DNA of 64,000 nucleotides from an uncultured Clostridia bacterium (GCA_947631235.1 CANRKO010000004.1:62001-126000); one strand, 5' to 3'. Positions 8,151-17,642 are shown, numbered from the stretch's first letter. The notes: a model not told the origin generated them from the letters alone. Program-made: numbers and translations.

Positions 8151-9320
8151 TTAATCCTTAATTGAATAGCGTGATATGTTCAGCAGTATGCCCATTTCGA
8201 GCAAAAGCGTCAGTATCGCCGTACCGCCGTAGCTGAAGAACGGCAGCGACACGCCTGTATTCGGCACGCTTGACGTCGCGACCGCTATATTGAGTATCGT
8301 CTGTATCGCAAGCTGCGCGGCTATGCCGAGAGCCACAAGCGACGAATATGTATCGGGCGCGTTTGCCGCTATCTTTATCGCTCTGAGTATCAGCGCCGCG
8401 AACAGGAGCATTACTACCACCGCGCCGACAAGTCCGAGTTCCTCGCACACGATCGCGAATATGAAGTCGTTGTACGGCTCTGGGAGGTAGGAATATTTCT
8501 GCACGCTCTGTCCGAGTCCGCGTCCGAATATGCCGCCCGAGCCTATCGCGTAAAGTCCCTGCGCGACCTGGTAACTCTGGTTCCGTATATCCTTAAACGG
8601 GTCTAAAAAGCTTGTTACTCTCGCCCACCGCACCGGACTCACCGCGTGGATCGCGATTATTCCTATGGGCATAATTATAAGCAGTCCTATGAGCATCGGT
8701 TTTATCGGCGTGCCTCCGGCTATCATTACCGTAACGCCGATACCCGCTATAACTATCGCGCCGGACAGGTGCGTTTCCATAAGCATAAGTCCGAGCACAA
8801 TTATAAGCACTCCTATAAACGGAAGGTTGCCGCCCGGCTTTTTCAGGTTGTATTTGCCCGTGTCGATCTGTTTCGCAAAGTAAATCGCGATAACGGGTTT
8901 CATAAATTCCGACGGCTGCAGTTGGATAAACGGCGTGTTGAGCCACCTTCGCGAGCCGTTCAGCCTTACGCCTACACCCGGCACAAGCACGCACACGAGA
9001 AGTATTATACATATGAGCATCATCGGGTTCGCGAATTTTTTATACACGTTGTAATTTATCCGCGACACAACGAACATTCCCGCAAGTCCCGCAGCCGCGC
9101 ACGACGCCTGCTTTATAAAGAAGTAGTACGGGTTGCCGTAGATGGTGCTGCCCGCCGGCGCGGACGACGATAGGAGCATTACCAATCCGAAAAAGAGCAG
9201 TAAAATAACTATGAACAAAAACGTGTAGTCCATATCTCCCGCCTGTATTCTTACCGCGTTTTTACGCGGAGGTATTCCTTTTTGCCGCGAAGTTCCGCTT
9301 AACGTGGATGCTCCCGCCAT
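8151..9320 (-). CDS. ftsW: FtsW/SpoVE-type peptidoglycan polymerase (SEDS family)
   Basis: Polytopic SEDS glycosyltransferase that polymerises lipid II together with a class B PBP. The product is 389 residues with a Lys/Arg-rich cytoplasmic N-terminus (about 1-30) and roughly ten membrane helices. Family signatures are GVRLNGSRRWLN, QPSEFMKP, the long extracellular loop ending in SYQVAQGLYAIGSGGIFGRG with QKYSYLPEPYNDFIFAI, and NTGVSLPFFSYGG near the end. The start at 9320 fits AAAGGTG 7 nt upstream; an in-frame GTG lies three codons earlier. It sits between mraY and murG, the usual place; FtsW for division and SpoVE for spore cortex cannot be told apart here. Confidence 0.93.
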   Translation of the reverse strand: MAGASTLSGTSRQKGIPPRKNAVRIQAGDMDYTFLFIVILLLFFGLVMLLSSSAPAGSTIYGNPYYFFIKQASCAAAGLAGMFVVSRINYNVYKKFANPMMLICIILLVCVLVPGVGVRLNGSRRWLNTPFIQLQPSEFMKPVIAIYFAKQIDTGKYNLKKPGGNLPFIGVLIIVLGLMLMETHLSGAIVIAGIGVTVMIAGGTPIKPMLIGLLIIMPIGIIAIHAVSPVRWARVTSFLDPFKDIRNQSYQVAQGLYAIGSGGIFGRGLGQSVQKYSYLPEPYNDFIFAIVCEELGLVGAVVVMLLFAALILRAIKIAANAPDTYSSLVALGIAAQLAIQTILNIAVATSSVPNTGVSLPFFSYGGTAILTLLLEMGILLNISRYSIKD

Positions 9321-9350
9321 GCTTATCACCTTTTCCGTTTTATGCTGATT

Positions 9351-10382
9351 TTATACAAGTATGCCAAACCACGCGATCACACATAGTATTGCCGTGGCAA
9401 GCGTAAATATTATAACTATTTTCTTCTCGCTCCAGCCGCATTTTTCAAAATGATGGTGTATCGGCGTCATTTTGAATATTCTTCTGCCCTCGCCGTACTT
9501 CTTCTTTGTAATCTTAAAGTAGGTCGTCTGCATTATTACCGACAGTGTTTCCATGAGGTACACAAAGCCGACGATTATAAGGAATATCGTCATTTTGAGG
9601 TCAATCGCCATAAGCGCGGCGGCAGCCCCCAGAAACAGCGAACCCGTGTCGCCCATAAACACCTTCGCGGGATATTTGTTGTAGCAAAGGAACGCCAAAA
9701 GTCCGCCCAAAAGCGCGGCGGCGAACACCGTTACGCCCGTTTCGGAAAACCGCATGTACGCTGTGAGCATAAAGAACAGCGCGACCACAGCCGTTATGCT
9801 TGACGCAAGTCCGTCAAGTCCGTCCGTGAGGTTTACCGCATTTACCACGCCGACTATCACGAACATGATAAACGGTATATACAGCCACAGCGGCATTGTC
9901 CATTCTATAGTTGTGAACGGTATTATGATCGCCGTGTTAAGTTCGCCGAGCGCGTACATCGCCACAACGTACACCGCTGCAAGCAGCACTTGCAGCATAA
10001 ACTTCTGTATAGCGGTAAGTCCGAGGTTGCGCTTTTTTACGACCTTTATATAGTCGTCTATAAAGCCGATTATACCGAAACCGAGCGCGACGGCGAAGAT
10101 TACTATACATCTCGCGAATTTCGGCGAAAAGTTGCCCTGAAGAGCGAACATTACCGACGCAGCGGCAACTCCGACCGCTATGCCCGTTATAAACATTATA
10201 CCGCCCATTGTCGGAGTACCCGACTTTTTTTGATGCCACTTCGGACCCTCCTCGCGGATCTCCTGTCCGAATTTAAGCCTCCTAAGCCACGGTATAAACA
10301 CCCTTCCGAGCAGCAGCGTTACCGCGAACGACGCGATAAGCGGCAAAAGCGCGAGCATTGCAAGTTCCTTTATACTGTCCAT
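9351..10382 (-). CDS. mraY: MraY, phospho-MurNAc-pentapeptide transferase
   Basis: Integral membrane enzyme that transfers phospho-MurNAc-pentapeptide to undecaprenyl phosphate, making lipid I. 343 residues with about ten membrane segments. Hallmarks seen: KSGTPTMGGIMF near residue 55, the Asp pair in GFIDDYIK near 107, NLTDGLDGLA near 185, MGDTGSLFLGA near 247 and the TPIHHHFE motif near 308. It lies 13 nt after murF in the same transcription unit. Confidence 0.97.
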   Translation of the reverse strand: MDSIKELAMLALLPLIASFAVTLLLGRVFIPWLRRLKFGQEIREEGPKWHQKKSGTPTMGGIMFITGIAVGVAAASVMFALQGNFSPKFARCIVIFAVALGFGIIGFIDDYIKVVKKRNLGLTAIQKFMLQVLLAAVYVVAMYALGELNTAIIIPFTTIEWTMPLWLYIPFIMFVIVGVVNAVNLTDGLDGLASSITAVVALFFMLTAYMRFSETGVTVFAAALLGGLLAFLCYNKYPAKVFMGDTGSLFLGAAAALMAIDLKMTIFLIIVGFVYLMETLSVIMQTTYFKITKKKYGEGRRIFKMTPIHHHFEKCGWSEKKIVIIFTLATAILCVIAWFGILV

Positions 10383-10395
10383 TTTTTACACCTCT

Positions 10396-11754
10396 TTAGT
10401 TATCCTTTATCGCGTTGTAAACCTCTTCAAATCTCATGCCGTGCGACGCTTTTATAAGCACCGCGTCGCCCTCTTTTAAAGCGTCTTTTACGAAATTGCA
10501 AGCCTCCAGCGTCTTGTCGAACGCGTGTATCTCACTTACGCCCTGCTCCTTTGCTCCGCGCGCGAGGTTTTTCATATTCTCGCCCGCCGTCACAAGCACG
10601 TCTACGCCCGCGTCTTTTACGTATTTCGCGAGACCGTAATGCGCCGAGGGTGCGTGTTCACCCATTTCGAGAACGTCGCCGAGTACCGCGACGCGCCTTT
10701 TCGCGTCGGTCGCGGCGAGTACCTTTAGCGCAGCCTTTATCGAGTCGGGCGAGGCGTTGTAGCAGTCGTTTATTATCGTTACGCCCTTGTAGTCCTCGAC
10801 CGCAAGTCTCTGCGCCGTCGGCTCAAACGTCTTTATGCCGCGCAGTATATCCTCCATGGGAATTTTAAACTCTATACCCGCGCATATCGCCGCTAGCGCG
10901 TTGTACACGTTATGCTCGCCCGGTACGGCAAGTTCCGCCGCGTACTCCGTGCCGTTTACGACAGCCGTGAACGATATGCCGTCGAGACCCTTGTTTACAA
11001 TATCCTTCGCGTACACGTCGTTACCGCTGTCCAAACCATAGCGCACGACCTTGTATTCGCCCTTTACAGTGCGGAGAAAGTCGTTGTCGCCGTTTACAAT
11101 AAGCGTGTTGTCCTTGCCGAAACGGTTTGTTATCTCCATTTTAGCCTTGAATATTCCCTCGCGCGAGCCGAGATTTTCAATGTGCGACTCGCCGATGTTC
11201 GTTATTATCGCGGCGTCGGGCTTGCCTATCGAGGCAAGGTAGTCTATCTCGCCGAAATGGTTCATGCCCATTTCGAGCACAGCCGCCTCATGCTCCTTTT
11301 CGAGATGAAAAATTGTAAGCGGCAGACCGATGTCGTTATTGAAATTAGCCTCCGTTTTAAGAGTGTTGTACTTCTGCGATATTACGGAGTACACCATATC
11401 CTTCGTCGTCGTCTTGCCGACGCTGCCCGTAACGGCTATGGTCGGAACGTTATTCTTTTCCTTATAATACGCGGCAATCGCGCCGAGAGCCTTCTTCGTG
11501 TCCTTTACGCGTATAATCGTCTTACCTATAAAAAGCTCAGTTTCCTTCGATGTGAGCGCAGCCGACGCGCCGAGTTCGAATGCCGCGCGTATAAACTCGT
11601 GACCGTCGAATTTGTCGCCGACGAGCGGTATGAACAACTCGCCCTCTTTAATCTCGCGCGAGTTTGTGGATATGCCTTTTATCACGGTTTCATCGCCGCC
11701 TATGAGCGTTCCGCCGGTCGCTTTAATTATTTCTTCCGTCGTTAAAGACTGCAT
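10396..11754 (-). CDS. murF: MurF, UDP-MurNAc-tripeptide:D-Ala-D-Ala ligase
   Basis: Cytoplasmic ATP-dependent ligase that adds D-Ala-D-Ala to the UDP-MurNAc tripeptide. 452 residues with the three Mur-ligase domains: N-terminal substrate domain (ISTNSREIKEGELFIP), central ATPase domain with the P-loop TGSVGKTTTKDM and NNDIGLPLT, and C-terminal domain (INDCYNASPDSI, AVLGDMLE-like AVLGDVLEMGEHA). It follows murE by 82 nt; that gap holds a GC-rich hairpin at 11809-11828 with only a weak T tract, which could attenuate rather than end transcription. Confidence 0.96.
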   Translation of the reverse strand: MQSLTTEEIIKATGGTLIGGDETVIKGISTNSREIKEGELFIPLVGDKFDGHEFIRAAFELGASAALTSKETELFIGKTIIRVKDTKKALGAIAAYYKEKNNVPTIAVTGSVGKTTTKDMVYSVISQKYNTLKTEANFNNDIGLPLTIFHLEKEHEAAVLEMGMNHFGEIDYLASIGKPDAAIITNIGESHIENLGSREGIFKAKMEITNRFGKDNTLIVNGDNDFLRTVKGEYKVVRYGLDSGNDVYAKDIVNKGLDGISFTAVVNGTEYAAELAVPGEHNVYNALAAICAGIEFKIPMEDILRGIKTFEPTAQRLAVEDYKGVTIINDCYNASPDSIKAALKVLAATDAKRRVAVLGDVLEMGEHAPSAHYGLAKYVKDAGVDVLVTAGENMKNLARGAKEQGVSEIHAFDKTLEACNFVKDALKEGDAVLIKASHGMRFEEVYNAIKDN

Positions 11755-11836
11755 GATTATGACCTTTAACCCCTTTCGTAAATATATCGTGCGTATTACA
11801 TAAACAAAGGCTGCCGCTTGTGACAGCCCTTGTATT

Positions 11837-13273
11837 TTACTTATTCAAATGCTTGTAAACTACAACTCTTTCGTCAAAATCTATCTTTTCCTTACCGATT
11901 ATCTGGTACGTTTCCTGACCCTTGCCGGCAAGGATTATAACGTCGTCCTTTTCGGCATGGTCGAGAGCGTAGCCTATCGCCTCGCGGCGGTCGGCTATGA
12001 CGGTGTACTTGCCGTCCGTCTTTTTCATACCCTCCTCGATACTGTTAATTATCGCCATCGGATCTTCGGTGCGCGGGTTGTCGGAGGTGATTATGCTGTA
12101 GTCCGACAGCCGTCCCGCGATTTCGCCCATTATCGGACGCTTTGTAGCGTCGCGGTCGCCTCCGCAGCCGAACAGCGTTATTACCCTGCCCTTCGCGAAA
12201 TCCTTTACGGCGGTTATGATGTTTTCAAGTCCGTCGGGCGTGTGCGCGTAATCTATGATTACGGTGTAGTCGGTGTCAGTCGGAACGACCTCGACGCGTC
12301 CTGCAACACCCGTCGCTTTTTCAAGTCCTCTTATTATCGTCGGTATATCTATGCCGAGCTGCAGCGCCGCGCCGAACGCGCATATCGCGTTATACACGCT
12401 GAACCTTCCCGGTATCACTATATGAACGGGGTACTTTTCCCCGTTATACACAACGTCAAAATCCGTGCCGCGAGCCGTTATGCGGATATTCTCCGCCTGA
12501 AGGTCGCAGCCGTCGCCGAGACCGACTTTTATAATGTCGCACGGCGCGGTCGCGGCTATCTTCCTGCCGCCCTCGTCGTCAAAGTTTACGACGCCCTTCG
12601 CGCTTATGTCAAACAGCTTTGCCTTTGCGGCGAGGTAGTTTTCCATAGTCTTGTGGAAATCGAGGTGGTCGCGCGTAAGATTTGTGAACACGCCGACGTC
12701 AAAACGGCAGCCGTGTACTCTTTCAAGCTCCAGCGCGTGACTCGACACTTCCATTACAACGCCGTCCGCGTCGCTCTCCGCCATTTCCGCGAACAGCTTC
12801 TGCAATTCCAGCGCGTTCGGTGTCGTGGGGGTGGTGCTTTGTGTGACAAGCACCTTGTCGCCGATTATATTCTGGTTCGTGCCGATAACGCCTATAAGCA
12901 TACCCGCCTCCTCGACGATGCTTTTTATAAGGTACGTTATGGTCGTTTTGCCGTTCGTGCCGGTAACGCCTATAAGCTTAAACTTCTTCGAGGGGTTATC
13001 ATAATATTTGCAAGCCATTTCGGCTATTTCCTTACGCGAATTTTCAACGTACCAAACGGGAACGCTTACGTCTATCGGGTCCTGCGCGACAATTACAGCC
13101 GCGCCGTTCTTTACCGCCGCTGCGGCGTACTTGTGTCCGTCTGTTTCAAAGCCCTTAATGCACACAAACACATTACCCGGGAGTACGCTGCGAGAGTCGT
13201 ACGCTATGCCCGTAATGTTAATATCCTCGTGTTCCTCGAGCCATTTTGCTCCGAGAAGTTCACTTGCCAACAT
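11837..13273 (-). CDS. murE: MurE, UDP-MurNAc-dipeptide:meso-diaminopimelate ligase
   Basis: Cytoplasmic ligase that adds the third amino acid to the peptidoglycan stem peptide. 478 residues: N-terminal domain with AYDSRSVLPGNVFV, ATP-binding GVTGTNGKTT at about 103-111, STTPTTPNA and the HTRDHLD-type loop TRDHLDFH. The C-terminal domain has TSDNPRTEDP near residue 395; DNPR is the pattern that binds meso-diaminopimelate rather than lysine, so the wall is likely of the meso-DAP type. It lies 18 nt after the PBP gene. Confidence 0.96.
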   Translation of the reverse strand: MLASELLGAKWLEEHEDINITGIAYDSRSVLPGNVFVCIKGFETDGHKYAAAAVKNGAAVIVAQDPIDVSVPVWYVENSRKEIAEMACKYYDNPSKKFKLIGVTGTNGKTTITYLIKSIVEEAGMLIGVIGTNQNIIGDKVLVTQSTTPTTPNALELQKLFAEMAESDADGVVMEVSSHALELERVHGCRFDVGVFTNLTRDHLDFHKTMENYLAAKAKLFDISAKGVVNFDDEGGRKIAATAPCDIIKVGLGDGCDLQAENIRITARGTDFDVVYNGEKYPVHIVIPGRFSVYNAICAFGAALQLGIDIPTIIRGLEKATGVAGRVEVVPTDTDYTVIIDYAHTPDGLENIITAVKDFAKGRVITLFGCGGDRDATKRPIMGEIAGRLSDYSIITSDNPRTEDPMAIINSIEEGMKKTDGKYTVIADRREAIGYALDHAEKDDVIILAGKGQETYQIIGKEKIDFDERVVVYKHLNK

Positions 13274-13291
13274 TTATAATTCCCCCTTTGT

Positions 13292-15577
13292 TTAATCCGA
13301 GGTCAACTGACGGAATTCAACGCCGATTACCGTAGCCGGTGCAACCTTCTCGCCCGGCTCGATGCTCTGCTTTACGGCATACGCTCCCTTTTCCTCGCTG
13401 TGTCCCGCGCCGATCACTTCAAAGTTCAGCCCGCACAGCGCGAGCGTGTACTCCGCGTCCTCGACCGAGACGCCGCTGAGGTCGGGTACGGTAACGGTAT
13501 CCGATTTGTCTCGCTCCTCCGTGTATATTATTACAGTTGAATTTTCTCCTATCATTACTCCCGGCTGCGGCAGTTGATCTACAACTCTGTCTCCGTCGCC
13601 GACAATATTTATGTAAAGTCCGGCGTCGGCTATTTTTTCACGAGCCTCAGACTCTTCAAGCTGTCTTACGTCCGGCACTTCGACTCTCACGTCGGGCGTT
13701 TCGTTTTCGGTGTACTGTTTCTCTATGCCGAGATAATTCATCGAGTCCTCTATGATTTCTCCCACGATCGGGGCGGCGATCGTACCGCCGTACTTGTTGT
13801 CCACCTGCGGCTCGTCGAGCATTACAAGGCATACAAGTTCGGGGTCGTTCGCCGGTGCAAATCCGATAAAGGACGCGATACGCTTTTCCTCCTGACGGTT
13901 GCCTTTCTCGGACGTTCCCGTCTTGCCGCCAATGCGGCAGCCTTTTACATAGGCGTTTTTACCCGTTGAAGTCGAGAGCGACACGACCGATTCGAGAATT
14001 TCGCGCATCTTCTGCGACGTGTCCTCGGATATTACGCGCGCTACTTCCTCCTGTCCGTAACTCTTTACCACGCCGTTTGAACCGCGTATTTCCTTGACTA
14101 TTCTCGGTTTCATTCTCACGCCGCCGTTGACGACTGCCGAAACGGCTGTGACAAGCTGTATCGGCGTTATCTGAAAGCCCTGTCCGAACGAACTTGTGGC
14201 GATGTCCACGTCGCTCATTCTGTTGTGGTAATATATACTCGACGCCTCTCCCACCAATCCCATATCGGTTGTATCGGTAAGTCCGAAGGCTCTGAAGTAT
14301 TCCATGAATTTATCCGCGCCGAGGCGAAGTCCGAGTTCCATAAACACTGGGTTGCAGGAGTTTTGAACGCCCTCGACAAACGTCTGCGGTCCGTGACCGT
14401 CGGTGTTCGCGCAGCTTATTTTTCTGTCCGCGACTATCTTAAATCCCGGGCAGTAGAACGTTGAATTGAGATCTACAACGTGTTCTTCGAGCGCCGCCGC
14501 AGCCGTTATTATCTTAAAGGTCGAACCCGGCTCATATGTGTCGGATATTGCCTTATTTCTCCACATCTTGTTTCGCGCAGCCGCAACCTCCTCGTCGGTG
14601 AGGTTGTCTATTGTCTTTTTCGGTTTCGGCGTCGCGCTTGCGCCGTCCTCGTCGTCCTCGTCCTCATCCTCGTCGATTGTTTCCGTATATTTGAGCGCGT
14701 ATTTTTCAAACTGCTCTATATCGTAAGGATTGTTGACGTCAAAATCGGGCTTTGTTGCCATCGCAAGTATTTCTCCCGTTTTCGGGTTCATTATTATACC
14801 CGCCGCGCCTTCTTTAAGTTCATCCTCCGCGACAGCCTCCTCCAAGTGCTTTTCAAGGAAATGCTGCAGCGTTTCGTCTATCGTCAGAACGACGTCGTAG
14901 CCCTTTACCGCACCGTTTATGTATTCCGCCTGCTGCGCCTTCAGCGTCGTGCCGTCGGCGTTTTGGTTCTGCTCGATGCTGCCGTTCTTACCCATGAGCG
15001 CGTCGTCAAACGTAAGCTCCACGCCCTGTATGCCGTTGTTGTCATAACCCGTAAAGCCGAGTACGTGCGGCGCGACGTTAAACGGGTAATAACGTTTTGA
15101 GTCCTCCTCAAAGTATATGCCGCTGAACGCCTTTGCCGTTTCGGTGTCGTTGTCGGAGCTTAAAAGTTCCTTTACCGCGGTCGTTTCGTCCGTTGAAAGA
15201 CGCTTTTTTATAACCTGGTACCTGTTTTCCTTCGTAATAAGCTTGCGTATTTCGTCGGGTTTCATATCTATTATCGGTGCAAGCTTTGACGCTATAATGT
15301 CGGCGTTGCCGTCAGCCTTAACGTCCTCTGGATTGCATATCAGCGTGTTCGCCGACGCGCTTTCCGCGAGTACCTTGCCGTTACGGTCGTAAATCGTGCC
15401 GCGTGACGCGGTTATTACGCCCGAACCCTGCTGCTGCGCCCTCGCCTTTGCCGACAACTCCTCGCCGCGTATTATCTGCCAGTAACCCACGCGCAGCGTA
15501 AGAGCCGCAAGCGCGATCACCACCGCCGCAGCAATGACTGCGCTTTTTTTGTTTATTTCATTGAGTGACGGTTTCAT
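13292..15577 (-). CDS. Class B penicillin-binding protein with PASTA domains (SpoVD/Pbp2B type)
   Basis: Membrane-anchored transpeptidase that crosslinks peptidoglycan with its SEDS partner. 761 residues: short cytoplasmic start, one membrane helix (about 11-30), dimerisation domain with RGTIYDRNGKVLA, transpeptidase domain with S352-T-F-K355, S407-C-N409 and K552-T-G554, then two PASTA domains (about 635-760). An Asp/Glu-only run followed by Ala, Pro and Lys (about 302-320) forms a low-complexity insert shortly before the active-site Ser. Two PASTA domains would suit division Pbp2B, while cortex-specific SpoVD usually has one; only one class B PBP is present in this cluster, so it may do either job. 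Confidence 0.93.
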   Translation of the reverse strand: MKPSLNEINKKSAVIAAAVVIALAALTLRVGYWQIIRGEELSAKARAQQQGSGVITASRGTIYDRNGKVLAESASANTLICNPEDVKADGNADIIASKLAPIIDMKPDEIRKLITKENRYQVIKKRLSTDETTAVKELLSSDNDTETAKAFSGIYFEEDSKRYYPFNVAPHVLGFTGYDNNGIQGVELTFDDALMGKNGSIEQNQNADGTTLKAQQAEYINGAVKGYDVVLTIDETLQHFLEKHLEEAVAEDELKEGAAGIIMNPKTGEILAMATKPDFDVNNPYDIEQFEKYALKYTETIDEDEDEDDEDGASATPKPKKTIDNLTDEEVAAARNKMWRNKAISDTYEPGSTFKIITAAAALEEHVVDLNSTFYCPGFKIVADRKISCANTDGHGPQTFVEGVQNSCNPVFMELGLRLGADKFMEYFRAFGLTDTTDMGLVGEASSIYYHNRMSDVDIATSSFGQGFQITPIQLVTAVSAVVNGGVRMKPRIVKEIRGSNGVVKSYGQEEVARVISEDTSQKMREILESVVSLSTSTGKNAYVKGCRIGGKTGTSEKGNRQEEKRIASFIGFAPANDPELVCLVMLDEPQVDNKYGGTIAAPIVGEIIEDSMNYLGIEKQYTENETPDVRVEVPDVRQLEESEAREKIADAGLYINIVGDGDRVVDQLPQPGVMIGENSTVIIYTEERDKSDTVTVPDLSGVSVEDAEYTLALCGLNFEVIGAGHSEEKGAYAVKQSIEPGEKVAPATVIGVEFRQLTSD

Positions 15578-15619
15578 TACCTCATTCCCTCTAAATTCAA
15601 TTCATAGGACTTCCAAGAA

Positions 15620-16111
15620 CTATTTTATGCTGAAAAAGTTTACAATATAACCGCACGCGCCCTTTATCATGTTCATGATCCTGTTTCCTGTGCCTTCCAC
15701 CTCGCCGGCTGTCTTTTCGGTCATATCGTCCTGCTTTACGTTGACGTAAATTATCTGATATTTTTCGGGGCGCTGCATACCGAGCCTTGTCGTCGCCTGC
15801 TTTTCGATTTCCGCGAGGTCAACGCTCTGCTCCATATCAAAAACCATCTGGCTCGTCGCCGCCTCAGTGTCGGCAAGCTGTCTGCGCAGCGAGGCAATCT
15901 GCCTGTCGCCCTCGTTTACGGCGACAAACTGCGAAATCATAAAACTCGCCGAAACGGCAACGACAGCGATAACGCAAACCCTGCGAATCATTTTATTCCT
16001 TAACGCCATCTGCTTTCTTGTCCTTCTAACCTGTTTCTTCTTACGTTTCTTCTGCGGGGGACGCTTGGGGCGTTCCTCGGGCAATTTGTATGCCAGATTA
16101 CCGTAATTCAT
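15620..16111 (-). CDS. ftsL: FtsL-like septum initiator protein
   Basis: Small bitopic division protein. 163 residues: a very basic cytoplasmic start (Lys/Arg-rich about 10-40), one membrane helix (about 45-65, VCVIAVVAVSASFMISQFVA), then an extracytoplasmic coiled-coil (about 70-105, ASLRRQLADTEAATSQMVFD) ending in IEKQATTRLGMQRPEKYQI, the usual septum-formation-initiator ending. The start at 16111 is preferred because AAGGAG lies 6 nt before it; an in-frame ATG at 16147 would overlap rsmH. Position between rsmH and the PBP gene supports FtsL. The C-terminal tail of about 40 residues past the coiled coil is longer than usual. Confidence 0.8.
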   Translation of the reverse strand: MNYGNLAYKLPEERPKRPPQKKRKKKQVRRTRKQMALRNKMIRRVCVIAVVAVSASFMISQFVAVNEGDRQIASLRRQLADTEAATSQMVFDMEQSVDLAEIEKQATTRLGMQRPEKYQIIYVNVKQDDMTEKTAGEVEGTGNRIMNMIKGACGYIVNFFSIK

Positions 16112-16130
16112 ATAAGTCTCCTTAATGTCC

Positions 16131-17063
16131 TCAAAGCTTTTCGGCAACCCTCAGTTTCGCGCTTTTGCTCCTCGGATTGCCGGCACATTCCTCTGCGTCC
16201 GGAAGTATCGGCTTACGCGTGACAAGCTTTACCGTGGGCTTGTTTCCGCACACGCACACCGGAAAATCCTTCGGGCATGTGCAGCCCTTGCTCATTCTCG
16301 CAAATTCCTGCTTAACTATTCTGTCCTCCAGTGAATGAAAGGTGATAACCGCAAGTCTGCCGCCGCTTTTGAGCGCGTCCGTGAAGTCGGTAAGCGCCGT
16401 TTTGAGCGCGTCGAGTTCGCCGTTTACCTCTATTCTTATCGCCTGAAATACCCTTTTCGCGGGGTGTCCGCCGTCCGTTCTCGCCTTTGCCGGCACAGCC
16501 GCCTTTATCACGTCCACAAGTTCGTGCGTGGTTTCAATAGGCTTTTCGGCGCGGCGTTTGCATATAAACTCCGCGATGCGCTTTGACCATTTTTCCTCGC
16601 CGTACTCGTAAAATATACGCGTAAGTTCCTCGCACGGGTAACCGTTTACAACGTCGCGCGCGCTTTTCCCCGACTTGTTGTCCATTCGCATATCAAGCGG
16701 AGCGTCGTGCATATACGAGAACCCGCGTTCGGGATTGTCAAGCTGGTACGAGCTTACTCCTATGTCGAGCAGTGCGCCGTCTATTTTGTCAATCGACAAA
16801 TCGGAAAGTATTTTTTTCACGTTTCCGAAATTGTCGTTTACAGCCGTAAATCTTTCTCCGAACCGTTCAAGACGTTTCGACGCGGCTGCGACAGCCTCGC
16901 TGTCACGGTCTATGCCTATTAGACGGCAGCTGTCGTTTGAGGCGAGTATTCCGTACGAATGACCTCCGCCGCCGAGCGTGCCGTCAACGTACACGCCGTT
17001 TTCCTTTACGCGGAGTGCGGCTATGCTTTCCTCATACAAAACCGAGATATGCCGAAAATCCAT
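16131..17063 (-). CDS. rsmH: RsmH (MraW), 16S rRNA C1402 N4-methyltransferase
   Basis: SAM-dependent methyltransferase that modifies C1402 in the decoding centre of 16S rRNA. 310 residues, normal length. Starts FRHISVLYEESI; SAM loop YVDGTLGGGGHS near 25-36; LLDIGVSSYQLDNPERGFSY near 100; HPAKRVFQAIRIEVNGEL near 210; C-terminal NPRSKSAKLRVAE. It lies 15 nt after mraZ as the second gene of the cluster. Confidence 0.97.
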   Translation of the reverse strand: MDFRHISVLYEESIAALRVKENGVYVDGTLGGGGHSYGILASNDSCRLIGIDRDSEAVAAASKRLERFGERFTAVNDNFGNVKKILSDLSIDKIDGALLDIGVSSYQLDNPERGFSYMHDAPLDMRMDNKSGKSARDVVNGYPCEELTRIFYEYGEEKWSKRIAEFICKRRAEKPIETTHELVDVIKAAVPAKARTDGGHPAKRVFQAIRIEVNGELDALKTALTDFTDALKSGGRLAVITFHSLEDRIVKQEFARMSKGCTCPKDFPVCVCGNKPTVKLVTRKPILPDAEECAGNPRSKSAKLRVAEKL

Positions 17064-17078
17064 AACCGTTCTCCTTGC

Positions 17079-17522
17079 TTAAATGTTCAGGTCATATTTT
17101 AATATGCCTTCCATCATGACATCATCCGAAAGCTGCGTCTGGTAACGCTCCCATTCCTCGCTGTCCCAAATTTCGAGACGCGTGTTCGCGCCGACAAGCA
17201 CGACGTCCTTTTTAAGTCCGGCGTACTCCACGAGCCGCTTTGAAATGGGCACTCTGCCCTGCTTGTCAACGTCCGCCGAACTCGCTTTGCCGAAAAACAG
17301 ACGCGCAAACGCCGCCGCATTCCTGTCGGTTGCGGTCGGCAGTCTGTTTATTTTCTCCGCAAGCTTGTCCCATTCCTCCTGCGTGAACAGCAGCAGGCAT
17401 TTGTCGGACATCGAACGGGTGACATATACCGTCTCGGACATCTTTTCCCTTACCTTCGCGGGCAGAATTATTCTTCCGCGCTCGTCAAGCTGTCGGGGAT
17501 ACTCGTCCACAAAATTTACCAT
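17079..17522 (-). CDS. mraZ: MraZ, transcriptional regulator of the cell-wall cluster
   Basis: Ring-forming AbrB-like DNA-binding protein that represses its own dcw operon. 147 residues with two SpoVT/AbrB-type repeats: EYPRQLDERGRIILPAKVRE near the start and SADVDKQGRVPISKRLVEYA near 80. The start at 17522 is chosen because AGGTGA lies upstream and the family begins just there; an in-frame start at 17615 would run through the promoter and the MraZ boxes. Confidence 0.95.
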   Translation of the reverse strand: MVNFVDEYPRQLDERGRIILPAKVREKMSETVYVTRSMSDKCLLLFTQEEWDKLAEKINRLPTATDRNAAAFARLFFGKASSADVDKQGRVPISKRLVEYAGLKKDVVLVGANTRLEIWDSEEWERYQTQLSDDVMMEGILKYDLNI

Positions 17523-17580
17523 TATATATGTCACCTGCCTTTCGGATAATTCGGAGTTTCCCAAGACGCATGGTTTTTTA

Positions 17581-17614
17581 CCCCATTTGCCCCAATTCAC
17601 TCCCATTAACTCCA
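17581..17614 (-). promoter_or_regulatory. MraZ-box operator repeats
   Basis: On the minus strand TGGAG, TGGGA, TGGGG and TGGGG follow at about 9-11 nt steps. MraZ binds three or more TGGGN repeats at about 10 nt spacing in front of the dcw cluster. Here they begin at the end of the -10 box and run across the likely start of transcription. Confidence 0.75.
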
Positions 17615-17642
17615 TTTTAAACTAATTTTACGAAAAATGCAA
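17614..17642 (-). promoter_or_regulatory. Sigma-A promoter of the mraZ cluster
   Basis: Minus strand TTGCAT (17642-17637), 17-nt spacer, TAAAAT (17619-17614). It lies about 90 nt upstream of the mraZ start, directly beside the MraZ boxes, so MraZ binding would block it. Confidence 0.7.

Noticed and set aside
17523-17615. N-terminal extension of MraZ from 17615
   Set aside because: It would run through the -10 box and the MraZ boxes; the family starts at the 17522 ATG.
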